A stretch of DNA of 64,000 nucleotides, taken from positions 2,790,001 to 2,854,000 of the forward strand of contig CBDCCY010000004.1 in the NCBI GenBank assembly GCA_965215155.1. The letters run 5' to 3'. This stretch comes from JAGWAJ01 sp965215155. Its GTDB lineage: Bacteria > Acidobacteriota > Vicinamibacteria > Vicinamibacterales > UBA8438. The translations under genes and the position numbers were made by a program. This document shows positions 17,839-25,953 of this stretch, piece by piece. Position 1 is the stretch's first letter; every line of letters starts with the position of its first letter. The notes under the pieces were generated by a model. It did no database searches, was not told the DNA's origin, and saw nothing but the letters and a program-made list of their open reading frames with translations.

Positions 17839-17855
17839 CTCTCTCCGGTCCTTGA

Positions 17856-17891
17856 GCGCCCGCCCGGCCCATGCTGAGGCCGGGCGGGCGC
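17856..17891 (+). terminator. stem-loop terminator
   Basis: A perfect 14-bp GC-rich stem (GCGCCCGCCCGGCC paired with 17878-17891) with an 8-base loop, 17 bp after the CHEGNY stop codon. Only a short T pair follows, so efficiency is uncertain. Confidence 0.65.
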
Positions 17892-17916
17892 TTCACGCCC
17901 CGCTTCCTCCCATCGC

Positions 17917-19224
17917 GTGAACGTCGTCTTCTTCGCCATCGTCCTGATCGCCTTCGCGGCCGCGGCCGTACGACAGCTCACCTGGGTGCCCGGTGACCCG
18001 AACGCGGTGTCGCCGATGCAGGCGCTGACCGCCGCAATCGTGGAGTCGGCTGGCGGGGCGGTCGAGCTGGCCATCGGGCTCGTCGGCATGATGACGCTCT
18101 TCCTCGGCCTCATGAAGGTCATCGAGGCCGGCGGCATGTTGACGATCATCGCCAAGACGCTGCGTCCGGTCATGATCCGGATCTTCCCGGAGGTCCCGCC
18201 GGACCATCCGGCCATGGGCGCCATCATCCTCAACATGTCGGCCAACGCTCTGGGCCTCGGCAACGCCGCGACGCCGTTCGGCATCCGCGCGATGCAGGAG
18301 CTCGACGCGCTGAATCCGCAGAAGGGCACGGCGACCAATGCGATGGTCATGTTCCTGGCGATCAACACCTCGGCGGTAACGCTCCTGCCCTCGGGGATGA
18401 TCTCGATGCGCGCCTCGTCCGGCTCGGCGGATCCGGCCGGCATCCTGGCGACCACCCTGTTCGCGACCACGATGTCGACCCTGGTGGCGATCGCGGCGGC
18501 CAAGCTGTACGAGCGCTTCGCCTCCGCAGTGCCCACCGCGGCGCCCCTGCCGACGTCGAGGCCGGAGCAGGCTACCCAGTCTCCCAGGCTGGAGGCGCCT
18601 GCCGACGCGGCGACTGGCGCCTACCCGGGCTGGGTCTCCGCACTCGTGATGGCCGGTGCGCTGACGCTGATCCCGATCGGCGTTCTGTTCGGCACCCGGA
18701 TCGCGCCGTGGGCCATTCCGGGACTGATGGTGGCGTTCCTGACCTTCGGCGCCGTCCGTGGGGTGCGGGTCTACGAGGTCCTCGTCGACGGCGCGCGCGA
18801 AGGGTTCCAGGTGGCGATCCGGATCATGCCGTATCTGGTGTCGATCCTCGTCGCCGTCGGGATGTTCCGCGCCAGCGGGGCGATGGAGTTTCTGGTCGGG
18901 ATGCTCAGCCCGGTGACGGCGCCGCTCGGCATGCCGGCCGAGGCGTTGCCCGTAGCCCTGGTGCGCCCGCTGTCCGGAACCGGAGCGTTCGGCATCGCGG
19001 CCGCGACGATCCAGGATCCCGCGATCGGTCCCGACAGCTACATCGGCTATCTCGCGACCACGTTGTCGGGCGCGACCGACCCCACGTTCTACGTGCTGGC
19101 CGTGTACTTCGGCGCCATCCAGGTGCGCCGCGCGCGACACGCGCTTGCGGCCGGGTTGACGGCCGACGTGGCGGGTGCGGTGGGCGCCGTCATCGCCTGC
19201 AGCTACCTGTACGGCGGGCTGTAG
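17917..19224 (+). CDS. fused SpmA/SpmB-like nucleoside-recognition membrane protein
   Basis: 435 residues, GTG start. Two gate-type (nucleoside recognition) domains: the first with 'MLTIIAKTLRPVMIRIFPEV' and 'MSANALGLGNAATPFGI', typical of SpmA, and the second with 'RIMPYLVSILVAVGMFRASG' and 'LVRPLSGTGAFGIAA', typical of SpmB. A Pro/Ala linker lies near residues 205-230. In non-sporulating bacteria the fused SpmAB protein is a membrane protein of unproven transport role. The Asn/Gly-rich gate motifs are intact. Confidence 0.85.
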   Translation: MNVVFFAIVLIAFAAAAVRQLTWVPGDPNAVSPMQALTAAIVESAGGAVELAIGLVGMMTLFLGLMKVIEAGGMLTIIAKTLRPVMIRIFPEVPPDHPAMGAIILNMSANALGLGNAATPFGIRAMQELDALNPQKGTATNAMVMFLAINTSAVTLLPSGMISMRASSGSADPAGILATTLFATTMSTLVAIAAAKLYERFASAVPTAAPLPTSRPEQATQSPRLEAPADAATGAYPGWVSALVMAGALTLIPIGVLFGTRIAPWAIPGLMVAFLTFGAVRGVRVYEVLVDGAREGFQVAIRIMPYLVSILVAVGMFRASGAMEFLVGMLSPVTAPLGMPAEALPVALVRPLSGTGAFGIAAATIQDPAIGPDSYIGYLATTLSGATDPTFYVLAVYFGAIQVRRARHALAAGLTADVAGAVGAVIACSYLYGGL

Positions 19225-19316
19225 TTCCGTCCTCCTCCTCGGATCGACAACGCGGCTGCCTGTCGCCGCCTCGGCTTGCCTCGCGCCACGTCGGTCGCCA
19301 GCGCATCGAGCTCGGG

Positions 19317-19580
19317 TCAGTTTCCCTGCGCACCTCCCGGGTTCGGCGCCCGACGCGGATCGTTGGCCGGTAGCGCGGCTATCACGGCACGGAGCGCACG
19401 GTTCACGGACTCCGACGTGCCGAAGACCGATGCAACGTCGGGTTCCAGTACGACGGCTACCACCGATCCGCTCGCCCGGGAAGCGAATCGGTTCGGGCGG
19501 CTCTTCGTGTAGTCGAAGTCATACTCGGCCCGAAGGTCGTCGGACGTGTCAGGAGACGTGGGTGCCTTGTTCGTAGTCAT
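19317..19580 (-). CDS. small antitoxin-like protein without visible partner
   Basis: 87 residues; 'DDLRAEYDFDYTKSRPNRFA' followed by 'VVAVVLEPDVASVFGTSESV' and 'NRALRAVIAALP' is the pattern of small RHH-type antitoxin-like proteins that sit beside toxins or occur alone. No toxin gene adjoins it. It may be an orphan, or part of a cargo cluster with the following lipoprotein gene, 22 bp upstream on the same strand. Confidence 0.6.
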   Translation of the reverse strand: MTTNKAPTSPDTSDDLRAEYDFDYTKSRPNRFASRASGSVVAVVLEPDVASVFGTSESVNRALRAVIAALPANDPRRAPNPGGAQGN

Positions 19581-19602
19581 GTCGTTCCCGCGGGGGGTGG
19601 CG

Positions 19603-20016
19603 TCAGCGGCTCTCGTTTTCGGAGGCGTTCTCGAGCAGTTCCTGCCCGCTGCCCCGTAGGTCGATATCCGGGATGATCGTCTGGGGCTTGAAGACCACCC
19701 GGTAGTGGTACGCGCTGACCCGCGCTCCGTCGAGCTGTTCGGCGAAGTAGGTCACGTTGTCGCTGAGACCGAGGAAGTGCTTCTTGTACTCCGTCTCGCC
19801 GACCTTGCAGGTCACCTCGAGCTGGTTCGACTGGTCCTCGACCGAGCAGAGCCCTTCGATCGACAGCAGGTAGGTGTCGGTTATCCCGTTCAGGAACACG
19901 ACACGCCTCATGATCTCGAAGTTGTCCGCCGCCCGGGACAGGTTGCTCGATGCTATCTGCGCGTCGTTGCAGCCTGCTGCTGCCGCTACCGCCAGCGCCG
20001 TCAGCGTAGCTCGCAT
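19603..20016 (-). CDS. small lipoprotein resembling phage beta-sandwich lipoproteins
   Basis: 137 residues with a lipoprotein signal ('LTALAVAAAAGCNDAQ'). The mature part 'NFEIMRRVVFLNGITDTYL', 'HFLGLSDNVTYFAEQ', 'AYHYRVVFKPQTIIPDIDLR' resembles beta-sandwich lipoproteins known from bacteriophage genomes. This is from memory of the family and needs a profile search. In phages such lipoproteins can act in superinfection exclusion, but that is inference only. It is followed by the small antitoxin-like gene. Confidence 0.6.
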   Translation of the reverse strand: MRATLTALAVAAAAGCNDAQIASSNLSRAADNFEIMRRVVFLNGITDTYLLSIEGLCSVEDQSNQLEVTCKVGETEYKKHFLGLSDNVTYFAEQLDGARVSAYHYRVVFKPQTIIPDIDLRGSGQELLENASENESR

Positions 20017-20084
20017 GATCTCGTGGTTCCTTTCTGACGTGTTCGGGAGGCCACCGAGACCCGCCTAAAGCGTGGTGGCTCGGG

Positions 20085-20411
20085 CTACTGCCGCCTTCGC
20101 TTGCCCCGCGCGACCTCGGTCGCCAGCGCATCGAGCTTCGGTTCCCAGAAGCGGCGGAACCGAGCCAACCACGCATCGACGTCCTTCATGGGATCCGCGT
20201 CCACGGTGTAGATGCGCCGGGCGCCGTCGATGCGCACGAACGCGAAGCCGCTGTCGCGCAGCACCTTGAGGTGTTGCGACACCGCCGCCTGCGTGATGGC
20301 GAACTCGCGACCTATCACCTCCGCGATCTCGCCGGCGGCGCGCTCCCCGTCCGCCAGGAGCTCCAGGATGCGCCGCCGCACGGGATCGCGGAGCACATCG
20401 AAGGCGTGCAT
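20085..20411 (-). CDS. ArsR-family transcriptional regulator
   Basis: 108 residues: 'VLRDPVRRRILELLADGERA', then winged-HTH 'ITQAAVSQHLKVLRDSGFAF' and 'RIDGARRIYTVDADPM'. It belongs to the non-metal ArsR subtype that pairs with SRPBCC/AHSA1 proteins. Its ATG overlaps the stop of the AHSA1 gene (TGATG), so the two are translationally coupled. A likely operator is at 21081-21098, 29 bp upstream of the AHSA1 start, implying autoregulation. Confidence 0.9.
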   Translation of the reverse strand: MHAFDVLRDPVRRRILELLADGERAAGEIAEVIGREFAITQAAVSQHLKVLRDSGFAFVRIDGARRIYTVDADPMKDVDAWLARFRRFWEPKLDALATEVARGKRRRQ

Positions 20412-21052
20412 CAGGCCGGCTCGGCCGGTACCCCCGTGTAGAACGCGGTCGTCTGTTTGGCCGCGGCGCGCGCGGCGTCGGGGTTGGTGCCGGAGGCGAT
20501 GGCCGCTTCTCCCCACGCGTCGCTGCTGCCGGCGTAGTACGCCCGGCCGTTCGGCGAAGCGACGAAAGTGGGCTCGTCCAGCTTGGGCTCGTTCGGATGC
20601 GCGAGGTAGAGGGCGAGTCCCAGGAGACCTCCCTCCCAGCCGACACCCGCTGCGCCCGGCCCGTACTGATCCCAGTGCGGCGAGAGGCGTGCCGTGTGCG
20701 TCAGTGTGAGCCGCGCGCGGTCAGCTCCGTCGGCCGACACCTGCACGTCGACCCAACTGACGTCGCCGGCGAACTCCCACGTGATGGCGAGACGGGACGG
20801 CGGCTCGCACGTCGTGATCGTGCCGCCTGCGTTGCCTTCCAGCTGGTAGCGGCCGCCGAGCTTGAGGTCGCCGCTGATCGGCAGGAACCAGCGCGGAATC
20901 CGCTCGCCGTTCGTGACGGCGTCCCAGAGGTCCTCGACCGTCGTCTCGTAGCTGCGCGCGAGTGTGACCGCGCTGGCAGGTTGCCCGTTGCGGTCGAGAT
21001 ACGACACGGAGCGCTCCACGGCTCCGAGGTGGCTTTCGACGTTCAGTTCCAT
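20411..21052 (-). CDS. SRPBCC/AHSA1 domain protein
   Basis: 213 residues from an ATG with AGGGAGG seven bases upstream; an in-frame GTG at 21073 is less likely. 'ARSYETTVEDLWDAVTNGER', 'PRWFLPISGDLKLGGRYQLE' and 'LAITWEFAGDVSWVDVQVS' identify the AHSA1 (START-like) fold, a hydrophobic ligand-binding domain. It is the first gene of a two-gene operon with ArsR. A 72-bp segment encoding residues ~10-33 recurs at 29554-29625, a dead fragment of a second copy. Confidence 0.88.
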   Translation of the reverse strand: MELNVESHLGAVERSVSYLDRNGQPASAVTLARSYETTVEDLWDAVTNGERIPRWFLPISGDLKLGGRYQLEGNAGGTITTCEPPSRLAITWEFAGDVSWVDVQVSADGADRARLTLTHTARLSPHWDQYGPGAAGVGWEGGLLGLALYLAHPNEPKLDEPTFVASPNGRAYYAGSSDAWGEAAIASGTNPDAARAAAKQTTAFYTGVPAEPA

Positions 21053-21080
21053 TGTGCCTCCCTGATTCACCAAGCGTTTA

Positions 21081-21098
21081 TATTAGCGAATACTAAAT
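21081..21098 (-). promoter_or_regulatory. probable ArsR operator
   Basis: An AT-rich patch in GC-rich surroundings contains TTAG-N6-CTAA, extended to TATTAG-N6-CTAAAT, an inverted repeat of the type bound by small ArsR regulators. It lies 29 bp upstream of the AHSA1-arsR operon start. Confidence 0.6.
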
Positions 21099-21181
21099 CA
21101 AAGCCTGGGCACTCGTCAATGACAAATTCGATCTCGTCGCCGCGGTCGTCAATGACGAGTTCCTCCGGCGCCAGGACCGCC

Positions 21182-24100
21182 TCATCTCGCAATGACGTCG
21201 CGCGCTCCTCCGCCGTTCACAACCTCCCGGTCGAGAGCAGCGACGTCTGCCGTAACCCCGTCCTCAAGGTCGAAACGTTCTTGACGGCCGTGGCGACGCG
21301 CGAGCTGCACCAGGTCGCGCATGTAGGCGAGGCCTTCGACGACGCCCGGTACATCGAGAACCTCGGGGCTGGCGTCGAGCAGCGGCTGCGCAAGGAAGAC
21401 GACCGACTTGGCCCGGGCCCGGGAGACGGCCACGTTGAGGCGGTTGCGGCTGTAGATGAAATCCGCCTCCAGTGCGGCGTACTCGGGGTCGGCCACGCCA
21501 TAGGAGACGAACACGGCGTCGGCCTCCTGGCCCTGCGTTTTCTCGACGGTGTCCACGAAGGGACGCGCGGTCCAGTCGCGGTCGCCCGCGAGGGCGCGGC
21601 GGATGGCCCGGATCTGGGCGTGGTGGGGGCTCACGACGAATAGGCGTTCTCGCCAGAACGCGTCATCGCCGGCGACATCGGCCATGTCGTCCCGCAGCGC
21701 GACGGCGAGTGCGCTCACGAGCGCCGCCTCGACTTCGTTTGCGTTCGTTGCCTGTACGCCCTGGAGAATCACCACGACCAATGGCGCGTGAGGGGCAAGA
21801 CACGTGCCCGTGAACCCGTTGCCACGTCGCCGCAAGCGCAACCGCCGCGACGCCACGTCGGGCGAGGCGCAGCGGTAGTCGGGCCCGTATAGCAGGCGCG
21901 CCGCACCGGTCAGCACGTCGCACATCCGCCAGTTCTCCAGCAACTGGCAGAGCGGCGTCCCGGGCCGACCGGGACGCTCGCGCAGCAGATCGAAAACGGA
22001 GCCGTGCAGCACGGGCTCCCCCTCCGCGGGATCGGGATAGGCGCCCTTGATAATGGGCCCCAACTGGAAGTGGTCGCCGGCCGCCTCGAGGCGACCCCGC
22101 TCCTGGACGCGGTCGATCGCCAGAGCTGCGTCGGGAACGCGCAACTGCGACGCCTCGTCGATCACCACCAGGTCGAAGCACGCTTCCGACTTCGCCAAGC
22201 CCCAGACGGTGCTGCCCACGATCGCGGCGCCGTGCTCGTCCAACCAGCCGTCGATCCGTTCCTTGGCGATGCCCGAGATGCCGCCGGTCGCCGCTCTGCC
22301 GACCTTGGCCAGCGCTGGCGCCGGTCGGCCGAGGTCATCGGCAATCCGCACGATCATCCGCAGCAGATTGTCGATGGCGGCGTGGGTCATGGCGGAGATG
22401 AGGATTTGAAGCCGCCGTCTCCGAGGCGCCCCATACAGGCCGAGCGCCAGCGCGGCCAGAAAGTGCGTCTTTCCGGTGCCCGGCGGGCCCCATATCGCTG
22501 TCACTCGCGAGCGGGCGATGGTGCGCAACGCCGTGGCTTGGCTCGGCGTGAGGTGGAAAGCGGCTGCCGCTTCCACCGGGTCTATCGCACGGGAAAGGCC
22601 ACCGGCACTGGCCGCCGCGGCCGGGTCGTCCAGCAGCCGGACGAACAAGCCGCGCGTGTCGAGCTGCCTCAGCCCGTCAATCGCCCGGTCGGTATTGAAG
22701 TCCAGGAAGCTGGGCATCAGCAGGACGCGGGCGCCGTTCTCGAGCGGTGGGTCGTGCCAATGCGTCCAGTCGATATGCACCGTCCGTGAGAACCCCAGCG
22801 GGTCCGTCTCGACGCCTGCGACCTTGCCGATTCCGACATGCGCATCTGCGCGGCCGCCCCAGTGCCGCGCGCGATGCGCCCAGTCGTTGAACCGCGCCTG
22901 CGCGCGCAGGCCCCCCGGGGTGTCTCGTACGACCAGCCAGCGACCGAAGCTGCCGTCGTCGATCTCGACGCCGTCGGCGGCCACGCGGAAGCGCCCGTCG
23001 CCTTCGTGGACCAGAGGCCTCAGCATCCCCTTGGCGGCCATCACGTCGCGCGCTTCGCAGCGTCCCGAGCGCACCGCGAGACATCCCATCACGCTCTCGT
23101 AGCGAGCGAGGAAGGCCAGACGAGACAGCCGCGGATGGTCGATGCCGGCCGAGGAGATTAGAACGTGCTTGGGCGGCCAGCTCACGAGCCGGTCGCGGGC
23201 GAGGTCTCGCATCTGCCAGAGCGCCGCGCGGTAGCCGTACAGACGGTGGGCGGCTTCCCGCACGACGGGTTGCAGGTCGACCTCCTCGCCGTTCCAGGCC
23301 AGTAGCACGGCGTCGGCGCGGACGCCGTGGCCGAACGGGTAGTGAAAGCGATTCCGCCGGACTTCGAAGGTCGAGCCGAGCGCGGCGAGTGTCTCCGGCA
23401 GCGTGTAGGACACATCGACGGGCAGGGCCAGCAGACGGCCGGCCGCCGAGACGAGCGGGATCAGGGGATGGGCGACCACGTCCCGAGGATGGTCGTCCAC
23501 CTGCAGCAGGTCCGGGGCCTGAAGGTGGAACAGCAGAGCCATCGCCGCCTGCGACAGTTGCGGATCGTGCAGCGCCTCCAGCAGCACCCGCACGAGCCGC
23601 TCCCGTTCCTGCTCGCTGTAGCAGTAGAGCTGGACCGACAGTCGGTCCCTCCATTCGGGCGTCTTCGTGTTCCAGTCGTGGATGCGGCGCAACGCCTCGT
23701 ACAGTCGGCGGATGAAGCGCTCCCGCACGACCGCGCAGTCTTCCCGGCTGCCCGCAACAACGACCAAGGGACGCACCGGCCCCTCTTCCCCCAGGATGGC
23801 CCGGCGCAGATCCTCGCGGGCCTGAACGAGCATCCCGAGCAGCCACGTGCGGTCCTCTACCGGCTCGGTCTGTGCGGTCAGGAAGACCGCCACGTTCTCG
23901 CCCACGGGCAGCCCCGGGTGGAGCGAGCCGAAGACGCCGGGCTCCCCGCTGGCGTGCGCCTCCAGGCGCGCCTCGAGGCGCGGGCGCTCGCCGGCCAGCG
24001 ACGCGCAGTCCCGCAGCCGGTCGTCGGCGTCGGGCCGACGCAGGGCGGCCGACAGATCGGGCAGGGTGCGCACCCGGAGCGTCCTGCCGAGGAAGCGCTT

Positions 24101-24937
24101 GCCGTGCGCGGTGAGGCCGACGAGACGAGAGACATCGTCACGCTCCACCATCTCGGACCGGCAGTAGTCCAGGTACTCGCACCATTCGCAGCGGTAGCGG
24201 ACGTGCCAGTCCACCTCGTCGAGCGGCTGCGCGACAAGGGCCGGCAACCGGGCGAGCACGTCCTCGAGGTGCGGCCGGACGACCCCCAGGTCGAAGTCCT
24301 CCGGCTCGGGTGCGCCGCCCAGCCACGCTGCGCCGGTTTCGAGGTCGGCGTGTCCGTGGATGCCCCCCGCGCGCAGGACATGGTCGAGCTCGATCGCGTA
24401 GAACAGCACCTGGATGCGGTAGGGCAGCCTCACCGTGCTCCCCCGCTTGACGTCGATCACGCGGAAGCGGCGTCCCCCGGCACCGTCGGTCGTGACTTGC
24501 ACGAGGTCGGGCCGGTTGTCCGTGATCTCGATCTGCCCCGGGTCGATGTCCAGTGCGTCGTACAGGGACGCGGGCGCGCGCAGCGTCAACTGGTAGAGGA
24601 ACTCTCCGTGCCGTGCGCGGCGTAGCAGATCGACGCTCTCCTCAACCGACCAGACGCGATCCGCCAGCGCGCCGTCGCCCTCTGCGACGAGCGCGCGACC
24701 GGCGAGGTGATTGGTCAGGATCTGCTCTTCCCACGTGCGGCCGCTGTCGAGGACTTGGGCCATCACCGGTCCCGACTCGTAACGCCGCTGGGGCACGCCG
24801 TTGCGCGACGGCTGCCGCGTGGCGCGGAAGCGAAGGAACCGATCGAAGTCGTGGAAGAAGTACCGCGCCAAGGTGGATGGGCTGACGCCGAAGGGCGCGC
24901 GCGGCTCCGGCTGAACCCTCCGTCGCAAGCGGTTCAC
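21182..24937 (-). CDS. RecB-like nuclease / SF1 (UPF1/Dna2-type) helicase fusion
   Basis: 1251 residues. The N-terminus carries a RecB-like PD-(D/E)XK nuclease: 'NRPDLVQV' (Asp144), 'RVIDVKRG' (Asp162, Lys164), 'YRIQVLFYAIE' (Gln176) and a Cys trio at 250, 253, 259 ('CEWCEYLDYC'). No cysteine is seen in the first 249 residues, so an Fe-S cluster would lack its usual N-terminal ligand. The C-terminal third is an SF1 helicase: Walker A 'IWGPPGTGKTHFLAAL', Walker B 'LVVIDEASQLRVPDAAL', motif IV-VI region 'VDTVEKTQGQEADAVFVSYG' and 'NRLNVAVSRA'. The layout resembles TM0106-type RecB/helicase proteins. It starts 4 bp inside the DUF3883 gene end, so it is the last gene of the operon. Confidence 0.9.
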   Translation of the reverse strand: MNRLRRRVQPEPRAPFGVSPSTLARYFFHDFDRFLRFRATRQPSRNGVPQRRYESGPVMAQVLDSGRTWEEQILTNHLAGRALVAEGDGALADRVWSVEESVDLLRRARHGEFLYQLTLRAPASLYDALDIDPGQIEITDNRPDLVQVTTDGAGGRRFRVIDVKRGSTVRLPYRIQVLFYAIELDHVLRAGGIHGHADLETGAAWLGGAPEPEDFDLGVVRPHLEDVLARLPALVAQPLDEVDWHVRYRCEWCEYLDYCRSEMVERDDVSRLVGLTAHGKRFLGRTLRVRTLPDLSAALRRPDADDRLRDCASLAGERPRLEARLEAHASGEPGVFGSLHPGLPVGENVAVFLTAQTEPVEDRTWLLGMLVQAREDLRRAILGEEGPVRPLVVVAGSREDCAVVRERFIRRLYEALRRIHDWNTKTPEWRDRLSVQLYCYSEQERERLVRVLLEALHDPQLSQAAMALLFHLQAPDLLQVDDHPRDVVAHPLIPLVSAAGRLLALPVDVSYTLPETLAALGSTFEVRRNRFHYPFGHGVRADAVLLAWNGEEVDLQPVVREAAHRLYGYRAALWQMRDLARDRLVSWPPKHVLISSAGIDHPRLSRLAFLARYESVMGCLAVRSGRCEARDVMAAKGMLRPLVHEGDGRFRVAADGVEIDDGSFGRWLVVRDTPGGLRAQARFNDWAHRARHWGGRADAHVGIGKVAGVETDPLGFSRTVHIDWTHWHDPPLENGARVLLMPSFLDFNTDRAIDGLRQLDTRGLFVRLLDDPAAAASAGGLSRAIDPVEAAAAFHLTPSQATALRTIARSRVTAIWGPPGTGKTHFLAALALGLYGAPRRRRLQILISAMTHAAIDNLLRMIVRIADDLGRPAPALAKVGRAATGGISGIAKERIDGWLDEHGAAIVGSTVWGLAKSEACFDLVVIDEASQLRVPDAALAIDRVQERGRLEAAGDHFQLGPIIKGAYPDPAEGEPVLHGSVFDLLRERPGRPGTPLCQLLENWRMCDVLTGAARLLYGPDYRCASPDVASRRLRLRRRGNGFTGTCLAPHAPLVVVILQGVQATNANEVEAALVSALAVALRDDMADVAGDDAFWRERLFVVSPHHAQIRAIRRALAGDRDWTARPFVDTVEKTQGQEADAVFVSYGVADPEYAALEADFIYSRNRLNVAVSRARAKSVVFLAQPLLDASPEVLDVPGVVEGLAYMRDLVQLARRHGRQERFDLEDGVTADVAALDREVVNGGGARDVIAR

Positions 24938-25881
24938 GTCAGGCGTCCACTGGCAGCGTGGTCAGGGTCTCCGACCAAGTCGCCGGGGTCGAGCGGTTCG
25001 GGTGCATCCGGCGACAGGGCCACCAACCCTTCCGCCGTCGCCTCGGCAGGGTGTTCCGCAGCGTCGCGCCATGCGTACGCGTAGAAGCCATACCGCAGTC
25101 GGGTGCGATCTTGCGCCCACCGGATGGGAAACACCCGTGGGCGGGCCGTCTCGGTAGAGTCCACGACATAGAGCCAGTACTCCACCTTCTCCTCGTCGTT
25201 CCGCAACGCGTCGTTCGCCTGTTGCGCCGTGAGCGCCACGCTGGCGTCCACTTCGAAGCACCCCTGGACTCCCTTTACCTCGATTCGCCGCTCCCGGCCT
25301 GCGTCGTCGACGCTTCGCACGTCGAAACCCGGCTGCAGGTCAGGCATCGCCTCGGCTCGTCGGCCGCTGTGCTTCTCGTACTGGAGCACCGCCTGCCGCG
25401 CGCGGTGATCGTCCCGGGAATCTCGCCTCACAGAAGCCGCTTCGCCAGCGTCCGTGTCGTGACCTCCGCGCGACACGACCAGAATCCGGACATGATCGGC
25501 GGCGCGGCCGCCCGGCTTGGGCGGTCGCGCGCGATCGTCTCCTGCGACCTCGCCGTGGCCGTTCGGTCTCGCAGGCTTCCCGTCGCCCCGCTGATTGCCC
25601 GGTCGTGGGCTGTTTCCACCGAACCGCGGTGAAGCGGCGGGGGCGCGATCAGGGCGGGCGTCTGGGCTCCCGGGGTGCGGGCCGAGTAGACCGGAACGGC
25701 CGGTCGGCGCCGCTACGCCCTTGTCTTCGCCGTCGGAACCCGTGTCAGAAGCCTTCTCCCGAGGGTCGCCGTCCACGTGCGTGTCCTCATCAGCCGAGGC
25801 ATCCTGCGTCGGTGGTTTGCGGCTCACGGCGGACTGAAGTGTAGCCGGCTCGACGCCGAGCCCGTCAGCCAGAAACTTCAA
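24934..25881 (-). CDS. DUF3883 (NO VEIN C-terminal) nuclease-like protein, same frame as upstream ATPase
   Basis: 315 residues from a TTG, but the frame is open upstream to a TAG at 25954-25956 and reads plausibly there ('IPRLTGALFALDDESGFRRH'). Residues 30-160 are a low-complexity Pro/Gly/Arg/Asp linker. The C-terminal DUF3883/NOV_C domain (~165-265) shows 'YEKHSGRRAEAMPDLQPGFD', 'RRIEVKGVQGCFEVDASVAL' and 'KVEYWLYVVDSTETARPRVF'. 'GFDVRS...IEVKG' is a PD-(D/E)XK-like active-site pattern. The stop overlaps the nuclease-helicase start by 4 bp. It may be translated only as the C-terminus of the 1484-codon ATPase fusion. Confidence 0.75.
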   Translation of the reverse strand: MKFLADGLGVEPATLQSAVSRKPPTQDASADEDTHVDGDPREKASDTGSDGEDKGVAAPTGRSGLLGPHPGSPDARPDRAPAASPRFGGNSPRPGNQRGDGKPARPNGHGEVAGDDRARPPKPGGRAADHVRILVVSRGGHDTDAGEAASVRRDSRDDHRARQAVLQYEKHSGRRAEAMPDLQPGFDVRSVDDAGRERRIEVKGVQGCFEVDASVALTAQQANDALRNDEEKVEYWLYVVDSTETARPRVFPIRWAQDRTRLRYGFYAYAWRDAAEHPAEATAEGLVALSPDAPEPLDPGDLVGDPDHAASGRLT

Positions 25882-25953
25882 GTGGCGCCGAAATCCGCTC
25901 TCGTCGTCGAGAGCGAAGAGAGCGCCGGTGAGCCGCGGGATCTCCTGTCCGCG

